From: Acidobacteriaceae bacterium
GTDB lineage: Bacteria; Acidobacteriota; Terriglobia; Terriglobales; Acidobacteriaceae
DNA: 34,806 bases
Direction of reading: 5' to 3'
Assembly: GCA_030040425.1 (NCBI GenBank)
Contig: JASHTS010000103.1
Coordinates: 1 to 34,806 of the forward strand
Within the stretch, counting starts at the first letter, position 1. The number at the start of each line of letters is the position of its first letter. Position numbers and translations under genes: made by a program. Under the pieces are notes generated by a model. It was given only the letters and a program-made list of their open reading frames with translations, had not been told where the DNA came from and made no database searches. This document shows, piece by piece, positions 27,094 through 34,121 of the stretch.

Positions 27094-27261
27094 GCCGGAA
27101 TCCAGAAAGTGCGTTCTGAATTTAGTCCGGGAAACAGGCCCCCGCGGCGCCGCACGGCTTGCAGCACATACACATCGCGGGAGTGAGTCTTGACCTCATC
27201 TGTTCCTGAACTTGTCCTGCATTCCCGTTCGGCGCTGGACCCTCCGAGCGCCTCACCGGGT
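27055..27261 (-). ncRNA. candidate structured small RNA (6S-like shape) or attenuated leader
   Basis: It runs from a promoter at 27268-27296 to the terminator at 27055-27093. The RNA starts with a hairpin GGCGCT/AGCGCC (27247-27252 with 27231-27236). A long rod follows: 27217-27225 with 27097-27105 (one mismatch), 27200-27206 with 27130-27137, 27176-27183 with 27139-27146 (with G-U pairs) and 27161-27167 with 27147-27153, capped by a 7-nt loop. Between the first two rod helices is an asymmetric central bubble (10 nt against 24 nt). Size and shape recall 6S RNA, but I do not recognise its sequence. The alternative is a leader controlling the downstream isomerase/oxidoreductase genes. Confidence 0.5.
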
Positions 27262-27267
27262 AAAGCC

Positions 27268-27296
27268 ACTCTAAGGTCCACGCGCCAGGGTGTCAA
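27268..27296 (-). promoter_or_regulatory. sigma-70 promoter of the structured RNA
   Basis: TTGACA (27296-27291), a 17-bp spacer and TAGAGT (27273-27268), reading leftwards. The predicted start is near 27261, just before the first hairpin of the structured RNA. Confidence 0.65.
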
Positions 27297-27499
27297 GCGA
27301 GGCCGCGTTTTCTGCTCAATGGGCTTCATACAATTGCGAGAAAATGCCGAAACCCGGAAACGGCGAATACCGCCACCCGTAAACTCCATCGCGATTCGAA
27401 CCTGGGCGCGAAAGCAATCGCCTTCCGTCGGCCCTCTATCGGAGGGGGAGCCTGCACTTTGCTCCTGGGAAGTAAAGAACGGGCTCGAAGTCGGGGCGA

Positions 27500-27529
27500 A
27501 TTATAGGCAGGTGCAAGAAGAGCTGTCAA
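27500..27529 (-). promoter_or_regulatory. consensus sigma-70 promoter, leftward
   Basis: TTGACA (27529-27524), 18 bp, TATAAT (27505-27500): both hexamers are perfect. It would start near 27493 and read towards the structured RNA and the isomerase/oxidoreductase genes. An AATCGATTGG element lies immediately upstream (27536-27545), suggesting that an otherwise strong promoter is held by a repressor. Confidence 0.7.
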
Positions 27530-27536
27530 TCAATTC

Positions 27537-27545
27537 CAATCGATT
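27537..27545. promoter_or_regulatory. operator-like site CAATCGATT
   Basis: Half-matching copy of the perfect palindrome at 27736-27745, placed just upstream of the leftward consensus promoter. TCAATCA also precedes it, as at the other site. LacI-family operators often have such an AT-flanked palindrome with central CG. The regulator is not in the window. Confidence 0.45.
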
Positions 27546-27735
27546 CTTGTCGAGTGCCACTGACCAGCAGCGCCTGCACGCATCCAACTTCCGCCCCGCG
27601 CCCATAAACCACTGCAATCAAAAAGCATCCTGCATTCCGCCCGCTCGTCTGATGTGCCCCCGGGCCGATTGTGGCGCTCCTATCGATGGAAAAGCCCGAT
27701 GAAGACCCGCTGGCGCTCTCCGCGATTATCAATCA

Positions 27736-27745
27736 CAATCGATTG
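27736..27745. promoter_or_regulatory. operator palindrome CAATCGATTG
   Basis: A perfect 10-bp palindrome whose last three bases are the first three of the -35 box of the aldolase promoter, a classic repressor position. TCAATC (27729-27734) and GATTGA (27741-27746) form a second, wider inverted repeat over the same stretch. Confidence 0.5.
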
Positions 27746-27772
27746 ACACGGTCGAAAGCCCTTCGATATAGT
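27743..27772 (+). promoter_or_regulatory. sigma-70 promoter of the aldolase-permease operon
   Basis: TTGACA (27743-27748), an 18-bp spacer and TATAGT (27767-27772), five of six matches to the -10 consensus. It overlaps the CAATCGATTG palindrome and lies about 80 bp before the aldolase ATG. Confidence 0.7.
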
Positions 27773-27849
27773 TTTTTCGGCTCGCCTCGATTGTTTCAGA
27801 ACCTCCGGTCATCTCTCGAGGACCGTTCCCAGTTACGATTCGGAGGGAA

Positions 27850-28851
27850 ATGCCGATTCATCTTACCCCTGGAAAACTTGCCGGCCTGAACGCAGTGTCC
27901 GATCGGCGAGGTGTCATCGCTGCCCTGGCCATGGATCAGCGCGGACTGCTCCGCAATATGCTGGCCCGCGAGCTTGGCGTCAGCCAGCCGCCCGCGAAGA
28001 TGGTGTCGGAATTCAAAGAGCTCGTCGCGCGCACCCTCACCCAAGAGGCTTCGTCGATTCTGCTCGATATCGAATACGGTCTCGAAGCCGCAAAGAACAT
28101 CAACGGCAAAGGCCTGCTGCTCGCCTATGAGCATGCAGGCTACAGCCCCGACAGGCCCGAACGCCTGCCTTCGCTCTTCGAGGGCTGGTCTGCGCTTCGC
28201 ATCAAAGAGGCCGGAGCCCATGCCGTCAAGATTCTCGTCTACTACACGCCCTTTGAAAAAAACTGGGTCAACGATCGCAAGAAGGCGTGGCTCGAGCGCA
28301 TCGGCGCGGAGTGCCAGTCCGTCGACATCCCCCTCTTTCTTGAGTTCCTCGGCTACGACGTGCACGGCCACGGCGAAGCCAGCCTGGAATATGCCCGCCG
28401 CAAGCCGGAGATCGTGCTCAAGTCGATGGAGGAGTTCACCAGACGCCGTTACGGCGCCGACGTGCTGAAGATCGATGTCCCCATGCAGATGGCGCACGTC
28501 GAAGGCACGCGGGCATTCGAGGGCCGCAGGCTGCACACCCGCGCTGAGGCCATGGAGTTGCTGCGCGCCCAGGCAGCCATGACCGATAAGCCCATCCTCT
28601 ATCTCTCCGCCGGCGTCACCAGTCCGGTTTTTCTTGAGACGCTCGAGCTCATCGTCGAAAGCGGCGTGCACTTTCACGGTGTTCTCGCCGGCAGAGCCAC
28701 CTGGCAGGACGGTGTCCCGGTCTACGCGCGGCATGGCGCGGCCGCCCTCGAAGAGTGGCTCAACACCGCCGGTCTTCAGAACGTGAAGAACATCAACAAG
28801 GTGCTCGCATCCGCGCGTCCATGGCAGGAGGCGCGCAGCGTATGCGCGTAG
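27850..28851 (+). CDS. LacD-type class I ketose-bisphosphate aldolase
   Basis: 333 aa; GGAGGG lies just before the ATG. It resembles tagatose-1,6-bisphosphate aldolase LacD: LAMDQRGLLRNML near the N-terminus, a central FLGYDVHGHGE segment and DVLKIDVPM, where K207 aligns with the Schiff-base lysine of LacD, plus a late LSAGV and a FHGVLAGRATW strand. LacD-like aldolases cleave a phosphorylated ketose to dihydroxyacetone phosphate and an aldehyde. The same superfamily includes the sulfofructose-phosphate aldolase YihT. No kinase gene is in the window, so the phosphorylated substrate must come from elsewhere. It forms an operon with the MFS permease gene downstream. Confidence 0.82.
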   Translation: MPIHLTPGKLAGLNAVSDRRGVIAALAMDQRGLLRNMLARELGVSQPPAKMVSEFKELVARTLTQEASSILLDIEYGLEAAKNINGKGLLLAYEHAGYSPDRPERLPSLFEGWSALRIKEAGAHAVKILVYYTPFEKNWVNDRKKAWLERIGAECQSVDIPLFLEFLGYDVHGHGEASLEYARRKPEIVLKSMEEFTRRRYGADVLKIDVPMQMAHVEGTRAFEGRRLHTRAEAMELLRAQAAMTDKPILYLSAGVTSPVFLETLELIVESGVHFHGVLAGRATWQDGVPVYARHGAAALEEWLNTAGLQNVKNINKVLASARPWQEARSVCA

Positions 28852-28948
28852 CGGCGCGCGCGTCCACGCCGCGTGAATTCCCGGCGAAAACGGTACACTT
28901 GGCATTTGACACGCTGCAGCCCGGCTGAAGTTGATGCAGGAGGGTCGC

Positions 28949-30259
28949 TTGCCTCAAGCGGATGAGATTCGCCCGGCCGGGAGCCCCGAGGCTGCGGATC
29001 GCCTGCCGCGGCCCGATGCCTGGCTTGTCCTCGGTCTTCTCTTCCTGCTCACCGTCATCATGTTCATCGCGCGCCAGGCGCTGCCGATCATCATGGCCTT
29101 CGACCTGCGCAGAAGGCTCGGCCTTTCCCCTGCGGCCTACGGGATCATCGTTTCGGCGCTCGGCCTGGGAATGATGACCGGCGAATTCCCTATGGGCCTG
29201 CTGATGGACAAGCTCGGCGCGCGGCGAGGCTTGTCGATCGCGGTCGCCTGGTGGTCGGCAGCCACCGGCTCGCTCGCGCTTGCTGCCGTCGGCCTTGAGC
29301 TTGCCATCGCGCATCTGTGGATCAGCCTTCAGCTCGGCGTCTCGCAGTTCTGGAAGGGCACCGGCGAATGCGGCGCGTATTCCGGCGGCGTGAAGACCGT
29401 CAACCGGCTCTTCGCAAAGAAAGACCGCACCCTGGCCATCGGCATCTTCAACGGCGGCAGCGTCATCGGCGCCACGCTCGCGCCTCCCACCATGTTTTTC
29501 CTGATGCAGCGCTGCGGATCGAGCAGCGGCTTCCTGGCGCCCGCGCTCGCAGGCTTCCTCTGGATCCCGGTCTGGTGGCTGATTTTTCGTCGCGAATCCG
29601 GAGCCCACGCCGCAGCCGCTGCGGAGCCCAACATCTCCCTGCGCCGGATGCTGGGCAATTCCTCGTCCTGGGCCGTCATGCTGTGCCGCTTCTTCATCGG
29701 TCCAGTCATGCAATTCTACTGGTACTGGATGCCGCTTTATTTCAACGACGCGCGCCACTGGTCGTTGAAGGAGTTCGGCTTTCTCGGTTGGATTCCCTAC
29801 CTCATGGGCGACGTGGGCGGCATTGCCGGCGGTTGGGCCGCAGGCGTGCTCCTGCGCAGAGGATTTTCCGTGCGCGCGATGCGCCGCATCCTCATGTACT
29901 CGAGCGCTCTGGTCTGCGTCTCGGCCCTCGCCGTGCCGTACATGCGCGGCATCGCCGCGCCGCTCGTCGTCATCTCCCTCGCCATTGCCGCCGATAATTT
30001 TCTCTCTGCGCACATGTTCGCCGCGGTCACCGATCTCTTTCCCGACCACCAGGTGGGGCGCGCAACCGGTCTCACGGGGATTGCCGGTGGCCTCAGCGGC
30101 ATGCTGTTTCCTCTGTTAACCGGCTGGATCGTGGGCAGGATCTCCTATAGGCCGGTCTTTCTCCTCGTCGGCCTCATGCCTCTCGCCGGCGCCGCCGCGC
30201 TCTTTGCCGTTGGCCGCAAGTATCGCCGGCTCGACAACCCTTCCGTCGACGCAGCCTGA
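28949..30259 (+). CDS. MFS permease, ExuT/GudP-like (anion:cation symporter family)
   Basis: 436 aa from a TTG at 28949, chosen because GGAGGG (28939-28944) directly precedes it; ATG 28934 and TTG 28931 are in frame but overlap that ribosome binding site. About twelve hydrophobic helices are visible. MDKLGARRG after helix 2 is the MFS signature loop. FWKGTGECGAYSGGVKTVNRLF and GIFNGGSVIGATLAPP resemble the conserved regions of hexuronate, glucarate and galactonate transporters. It probably imports a sugar acid or another organic anion (sulfonates are also possible) by cation symport across the inner membrane. It lies directly downstream of the aldolase gene. Confidence 0.82.
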   Translation: MPQADEIRPAGSPEAADRLPRPDAWLVLGLLFLLTVIMFIARQALPIIMAFDLRRRLGLSPAAYGIIVSALGLGMMTGEFPMGLLMDKLGARRGLSIAVAWWSAATGSLALAAVGLELAIAHLWISLQLGVSQFWKGTGECGAYSGGVKTVNRLFAKKDRTLAIGIFNGGSVIGATLAPPTMFFLMQRCGSSSGFLAPALAGFLWIPVWWLIFRRESGAHAAAAAEPNISLRRMLGNSSSWAVMLCRFFIGPVMQFYWYWMPLYFNDARHWSLKEFGFLGWIPYLMGDVGGIAGGWAAGVLLRRGFSVRAMRRILMYSSALVCVSALAVPYMRGIAAPLVVISLAIAADNFLSAHMFAAVTDLFPDHQVGRATGLTGIAGGLSGMLFPLLTGWIVGRISYRPVFLLVGLMPLAGAAALFAVGRKYRRLDNPSVDAA

Positions 30260-30304
30260 TTCCGGACTCGAAATTCGCTTCGCCTTCGCAGTCTTCGCGC
30301 TCGT

Positions 30305-31294
30305 TCACGGCGTGACCCGCGGCCTGGGCCGCGGCTTCGGCATCGCGCGGTTCACCGCATTGAGCGCGGGTTTTCCGTCGAGCACGCGCGCCACGTCATT
30401 GCACACCGCAGCCGTTACCCGATCCTGGGCTTCGCGCGTGAACGCTGCGATATGCGGCGTCAGAAGCACATTGGGCAAAGCTTCGAGCTCGCTCATCTGC
30501 GGTGGCTCCTTGCTCCTCACATCGAGCGCGGCCCCGCCCACCACGCCGGCCTTGAGCGCCTGCACAAGATCCTCCTCCACCACCACTTTGCCGCGCGACG
30601 TATTGATAAACAGCGCGCCCGGCTTCATGGCCATGAAGCGTGCGCGATTCAGCAAACCCGCCGTCTGCGGCGTGGCCGGAAGATGACACGAGACCACGTC
30701 GGCGCGCGCCAGCAGCTCCTCCAGTTCCACCAGTTCGGCTTGCACCTCGCTCAGCAGGATGTTGTCCTCGCTCAGGAACGGATCGTAAGCGACCACCTTC
30801 ATGCCGAACGCCATCGCACGCCGCGCCGTCAGGTAGCCGATCTTGCCCGCGCCGATGATGCCCAGTGTCTTCCCATACAGCTCCGTCCCCAGAAATCTCT
30901 GCCGGCTCCAGTTTCCCTTCTTTGTGTCGGCGTCCGCTGCGGGAAGGAAGCGCGCCAGCGAGAGCATCATCCCCATGGCAATCTCGGCCACGCTGATGGC
31001 GTTCTGGTCGGGCGTGTACGCGACCACGATCCCCGCCCGCTCCGCGTGTTGCACATCGACATTATCCAATCCCACGCCAGCCCTGCCGATCACCAGCAAC
31101 TCCTGCGCCGCGTCGATTAGCGTGGCATTCACGGGCGTCTGATTGCGCACTATCCATGCGCGGCAGTTCTTCACTTTCTCCGCCAGCAGGGCCGGATCCT
31201 TCCACAAATCGGATTGGATGACCACCTTGAAACGGGAAACAAGCGCATCCACCTGCGCGCCGTGGATATTTTCCGAGATGAGGATATCGATCAT
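30305..31294 (-). CDS. D-isomer-specific 2-hydroxyacid dehydrogenase (SerA/SlcC-like)
   Basis: 329 aa; the ATG at 31294 overlaps the stop of the upstream gene by 4 nt (ATGA), so the longer open frame is not used. NAD-binding GIIGAGKIG lies at 145-153. Catalytic residues are R234 (NTSRG), E263 (KEPP) and H281 (TPHIAAF). GRAGVGLDNVD at 70-80 and IVRNQTPVNATLIDAA are typical of phosphoglycerate-dehydrogenase-type enzymes. The length, without an ACT domain, fits short members rather than biosynthetic SerA. (S)-sulfolactate dehydrogenase SlcC belongs to this family, but so do many sugar-acid enzymes. It is coupled to the Ldh-family dehydrogenase gene. Confidence 0.83.
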   Translation of the reverse strand: MIDILISENIHGAQVDALVSRFKVVIQSDLWKDPALLAEKVKNCRAWIVRNQTPVNATLIDAAQELLVIGRAGVGLDNVDVQHAERAGIVVAYTPDQNAISVAEIAMGMMLSLARFLPAADADTKKGNWSRQRFLGTELYGKTLGIIGAGKIGYLTARRAMAFGMKVVAYDPFLSEDNILLSEVQAELVELEELLARADVVSCHLPATPQTAGLLNRARFMAMKPGALFINTSRGKVVVEEDLVQALKAGVVGGAALDVRSKEPPQMSELEALPNVLLTPHIAAFTREAQDRVTAAVCNDVARVLDGKPALNAVNRAMPKPRPRPRVTP

Positions 31295-32355
31295 GGCCGG
31301 CAAACCACCTCGCGAAAATTGAACGCGACCTGCAGGCGCGAGCACCATCCCTCCAGCTCCGCCAGCGTCTCCGGCGAAACGGGGATTCCCTCAGTCAGGT
31401 TCACGGCGGCCGTGCGCGCGGAGCGCTCGCCGGGCACAAGGATCTCGTCGACGCCGGCGCGTTTTTTTGAAGCCTTGATGCGGTCGATGGTTTCGTCCAT
31501 CCTGCGCAGATACTCGCCGTAATCGAAAAATGCCTGCACATCGAAGAGGCAGAAGAAATGCCCCACGTCCTGCTTGCGGTCGAGATTCTTGTACATCGAT
31601 CCCACTTCCGCACCGATTGCCGCGCCGGAAAGCACGCCGCTGAAGAGCTCCACCATCATGGCCAATGCATAGCCTTTGTGGCCGGCCATGGTGAGCACGG
31701 TGCCCAGCAGCGCCTCCGTCGCGTCGGTGGTGGGCTTTCCCTCGCGGTCGAGCGCCCATCCTTCCGGAATCGGCTCATTTTTCTTCTGCGCGGCAATGAT
31801 GTTTCCGCGCGCGACAACTGACGTGGATAAATCGATCTTCACCGGGAACCCCTTGCCCGTGGGGAAGGAAGCCGCAATGGGATTGGTGCCGAAAAAGGCT
31901 TCATATCCGCCCGCGGGCGACATCGCCGGCTCGCCGTTCGTCATCGCCAGCAGCACCAACTTTTGCGCGGCGGCATAGTTCGCGTACCAGCTCAGCGCGC
32001 CGAAGTGCTGCGAGTTCCGGATGGTCGCCGCCGCCACGCCGTTCTGCCGCGCAAGCGGAATCAGCAGATCGAGCGCCCTGCGCGCCTGCACCTGGCCCAG
32101 CCCGTTGCCGGCGTCGAACGCCAGCACGCTTCCCGCGCGCCGCTCGATCGCCAGTTCCGCCTTTGGCTCAATGAGCCCCGCTTCGATGCGCTTCAAATAG
32201 ATATTCAGCCGCGAAACCCCGTGCGTGGGCACGCCATGCAGATCCGCATCCACCAGCGCCTCGGCAAACAGCGCCGCGTCTTCTTGGGGCACGCCCATGC
32301 CGCACGCCAACTGCGCCACAATGCTGACGAGCGCCTCTTTAGGATAGCGATTCAT
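31291..32355 (-). CDS. Ldh/malate-family NAD(P)-dependent dehydrogenase (YiaK/ComC-like)
   Basis: 354 aa; ATG at 32355 with AAGGG upstream. Family hallmarks are DLHGVPTHGVSRL (39-50), the catalytic His in NSQHFG (H117), GTNPIAASFP, IDLSTSVVARG and GHKGYALAMMVELFSGVLSGA. Members reduce or oxidise 2-keto/2-hydroxy acids such as malate, L-lactate, 2,3-diketogulonate (YiaK), ureidoglycolate and (R)-sulfolactate (ComC). Overlap with the D-2-hydroxyacid dehydrogenase gene implies joint expression. Two dehydrogenases of opposite stereochemistry side by side could invert the hydroxyl of a 2-hydroxyacid through its 2-keto form. Confidence 0.86.
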   Translation of the reverse strand: MNRYPKEALVSIVAQLACGMGVPQEDAALFAEALVDADLHGVPTHGVSRLNIYLKRIEAGLIEPKAELAIERRAGSVLAFDAGNGLGQVQARRALDLLIPLARQNGVAAATIRNSQHFGALSWYANYAAAQKLVLLAMTNGEPAMSPAGGYEAFFGTNPIAASFPTGKGFPVKIDLSTSVVARGNIIAAQKKNEPIPEGWALDREGKPTTDATEALLGTVLTMAGHKGYALAMMVELFSGVLSGAAIGAEVGSMYKNLDRKQDVGHFFCLFDVQAFFDYGEYLRRMDETIDRIKASKKRAGVDEILVPGERSARTAAVNLTEGIPVSPETLAELEGWCSRLQVAFNFREVVCRP

Positions 32356-32403
32356 AAATGCCCTTCGAATTCGATGCGCAGGGAGTCCGCACCTCGACGA
32401 AAC

Positions 32404-32530
32404 TGTCGTCCTGAGCGTAGAACTGGTTGCATAAATGGCATTGTAAAAGGGCACGGCTTGTCGGGGTGACTTGAGCCGGGCCGCAAGAAACCGCATAAAC
32501 ATTGGGGCTTTAGCCCCTGAGGGATGTTTC
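32404..32530. repeat. dispersed intergenic repeat elements
   Basis: TGTCGTCCTGAGCG (32404-32417) is a widespread bacterial intergenic repeat core. It is followed by an AAGGGCACGGCTTG...TTGAGCCGGGCC stem (about 32447-32482) and GGGGCTTTAGCCCC (32504-32517) followed by TGAGGG. From memory, similar GGGCTTTAGCCC units are common between acidobacterial genes. It lies within the minus-strand catabolic cluster between the lyase and dehydrogenase genes. Confidence 0.55.
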
Positions 32531-32619
32531 CATCTCGTCTTCTGACCATTGATGCAACCAACTCTAGTCCGCCGCGGCAGACGGAGCCAAAGGATCTGCG
32601 GTTGTTCTTCCCCATCGCT

Positions 32620-33783
32620 TCATGCGCTGCGATAAAGCTTGGTCATCACGAACTCGCGATGGCCCAGCGCCTCAGCCGCGGTCAAGCGGCCGTTGGCCGT
32701 GCGCACGATCATCGCAATCAGCGCGTCCCCTGCCTGGTCGAGCGTCATCTCGCCCTGCAGAATCGCGGACACGTCGAGATCGATGTGGTCGGCCATCACC
32801 TTCACCGTCCTTGGATTTCCAGAAAGCTTGATCACCGGCTCGATGGGATTGCCAATCACGTTTCCCTGGCCGGTAGGGAACAGGTGCACCACCGCGCCCG
32901 AAGCCGCCCACAGCGTCACCGCCTCCGCCGCCGCGCTCGACGTATCCATGAACCACATGCCTTTGCCGGTCGGCGCTTCCGCCGGTTTCAGGCAGCCGAC
33001 AAATTTCGTTTTCTTCCCCAGCTTCTCCACGTTCCCCAGCGCTTTCTCCTCGATCGTCGTCAGCCCGCCGGCAATGTTGCCCTTCGTGGGCTGCGACTCG
33101 GAGAGATCGTTGGTCTTCTCGCCGAATACGAGCTTCTGGTAATCGTCGAACATGGCCTGAAACTGCTTGCGCACCGCGTCGTTCGCGGCCTTGGCCGCCA
33201 CGATATGCTCGGCGCCGGTCAGCTCCGTCGTTTCGCCGAACGAAGCTGTGCCGCCCATAGCGCAATGCTTGTCCAGGACGTTGCCCACCGCCGGGCAGCT
33301 TGAAAGGCCGGTCGTAGTGTCCGATTCCCCGCATTTCACGCTGATATAGAGCTCGCTCAACTTGCATTCGCTGCGCTGCAACTCCGTCGCCCACTGCACA
33401 AACTCCATCGCCTTCTTTGAAGCCTGCGCAATGGTGGCAATGTCGCCCTGTCCCTCGATGGAAAATCCCGCCACCGGCTTGCCGGTCTTGGCGATTCCCT
33501 CCACAATGCGCTGCGTCCATCCCGGCTCGATCCCGATGACCACCGCCGCGGCCACGTTGGGGTTTGCGCCCGTGCCGATCATGGTGCGGAAGTGGAGATC
33601 GAGATCCTCGCCGAATTGCAGCCGTCCGTAAGAGTGCGGAAGTCCCAGCGTTCCTTTGATGTTGTTGGCCACGCCCTCGCACGCCGCGTTGGAAATGTCG
33701 TCCACCGGCAGAACGATCACGTGATTGCGGATGCCCACGCGCCCATTCTCGCGCCGGTATGCTTGAATCGTCTGGTCTGGCAT
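32620..33783 (-). CDS. UxaA-family lyase/dehydratase, large subunit (SuyB-like)
   Basis: 387 aa; ATG at 33783 with AGAGGTGG upstream, overlapping the stop of the small-subunit gene by one base (TAATG). It is the catalytic part of the altronate/galactarate dehydratase family: [12 protein letters not shown] at the start, CGESDTTTG (151-159) supplying likely metal/substrate ligands, [17 protein letters not shown] and [12 protein letters not shown] (302-313). Altronate dehydratase UxaA and galactarate dehydratase GarD are single chains with a fused SAF domain; here the SAF part is separate, as in (2R)-sulfolactate sulfo-lyase SuyAB. CGESD and GQGNVIGNP differ from my recollection of E. coli UxaA (CGGSD, GRGTPYGG). 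The substrate could be a sugar acid or sulfolactate. Confidence 0.8.
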   Translation of the reverse strand: MPDQTIQAYRRENGRVGIRNHVIVLPVDDISNAACEGVANNIKGTLGLPHSYGRLQFGEDLDLHFRTMIGTGANPNVAAAVVIGIEPGWTQRIVEGIAKTGKPVAGFSIEGQGDIATIAQASKKAMEFVQWATELQRSECKLSELYISVKCGESDTTTGLSSCPAVGNVLDKHCAMGGTASFGETTELTGAEHIVAAKAANDAVRKQFQAMFDDYQKLVFGEKTNDLSESQPTKGNIAGGLTTIEEKALGNVEKLGKKTKFVGCLKPAEAPTGKGMWFMDTSSAAAEAVTLWAASGAVVHLFPTGQGNVIGNPIEPVIKLSGNPRTVKVMADHIDLDVSAILQGEMTLDQAGDALIAMIVRTANGRLTAAEALGHREFVMTKLYRSA

Positions 33784-34064
33784 TACGCCCACCTCTTCGT
33801 CTTCAGGTTGTGCACGTGCACGTGTTGGCCGGCCTTGATGGGCTGAACCACCTTTCCGATATCGCAGCCGTATTTCACCACCGTGTCGCCCACCGAGAAA
33901 TCCTTGAGCGCCAGCTTGTGCCCCAGGGGAATATCCTGCGTGGCCTTGGCATCGAGCGCCTTGTTGGTGGAGAGATCGCGGCCCGCGCATTGCGTTCCCG
34001 CCGCAATATCCACCACCGCTACGCCCACCGTGTCCGCTGTGTCGTGCACCAGAAAATGAATCAT
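33783..34064 (-). CDS. UxaA-family lyase, small SAF-domain subunit (SuyA-like)
   Basis: 93 aa; ATG at 34064 with GAGGGAG upstream. It is a stand-alone SAF domain: [32 protein letters not shown] (45-56) and KYGCDIGKV, ending [12 protein letters not shown]. It equals the N-terminal module of altronate dehydratase and the alpha subunit of split members such as SuyA. The product must pair with the 387-aa protein encoded next, to which it is coupled through TAATG. Confidence 0.85.
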   Translation of the reverse strand: MIHFLVHDTADTVGVAVVDIAAGTQCAGRDLSTNKALDAKATQDIPLGHKLALKDFSVGDTVVKYGCDIGKVVQPIKAGQHVHVHNLKTKRWA

Positions 34065-34121
34065 CGCATCTGCTCCCTCTCCCGTTTGTCCGTTCCTCGA
34101 AGGAAAACTCCGAATTGCAAT

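Larger units (their letters stand above)
26952..27849. other. long divergent regulatory region with structured RNA
   Basis: Nearly 900 bp without a convincing protein gene; minus-strand ORFs here have unlikely composition and no ribosome binding site. It contains a plus-strand promoter with an operator-like palindrome before the aldolase gene and a consensus minus-strand promoter with a related site at 27500-27545. A second minus-strand promoter lies at 27268-27296, leading to a structured RNA ending in a terminator at 27055-27093. Hairpins CCCTC/GAGGG (27432-27446) and GGAGC/GCTCC (about 27446-27464) lie in the stretch between the two minus promoters. Confidence 0.6.

Noticed and set aside
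27006..27389. 127-codon minus-strand ORF in the divergent regulatory region
   Set aside because: It spans a promoter, the structured RNA and its terminator, which makes it unlikely to be translated; no ribosome binding site.
28793..30049. 418-codon minus-strand ORF
   Set aside because: Antisense to the MFS permease, whose helices and motifs are unmistakable; the ORF is rich in Glu, Arg, Gly and Asp with no domain.
32620..34064. Split lyase as a frameshifted UxaA pseudogene
   Set aside because: Each part has its own ribosome binding site, a clean start and stop joined by TAATG, and natural two-subunit members exist, so the split is genuine.
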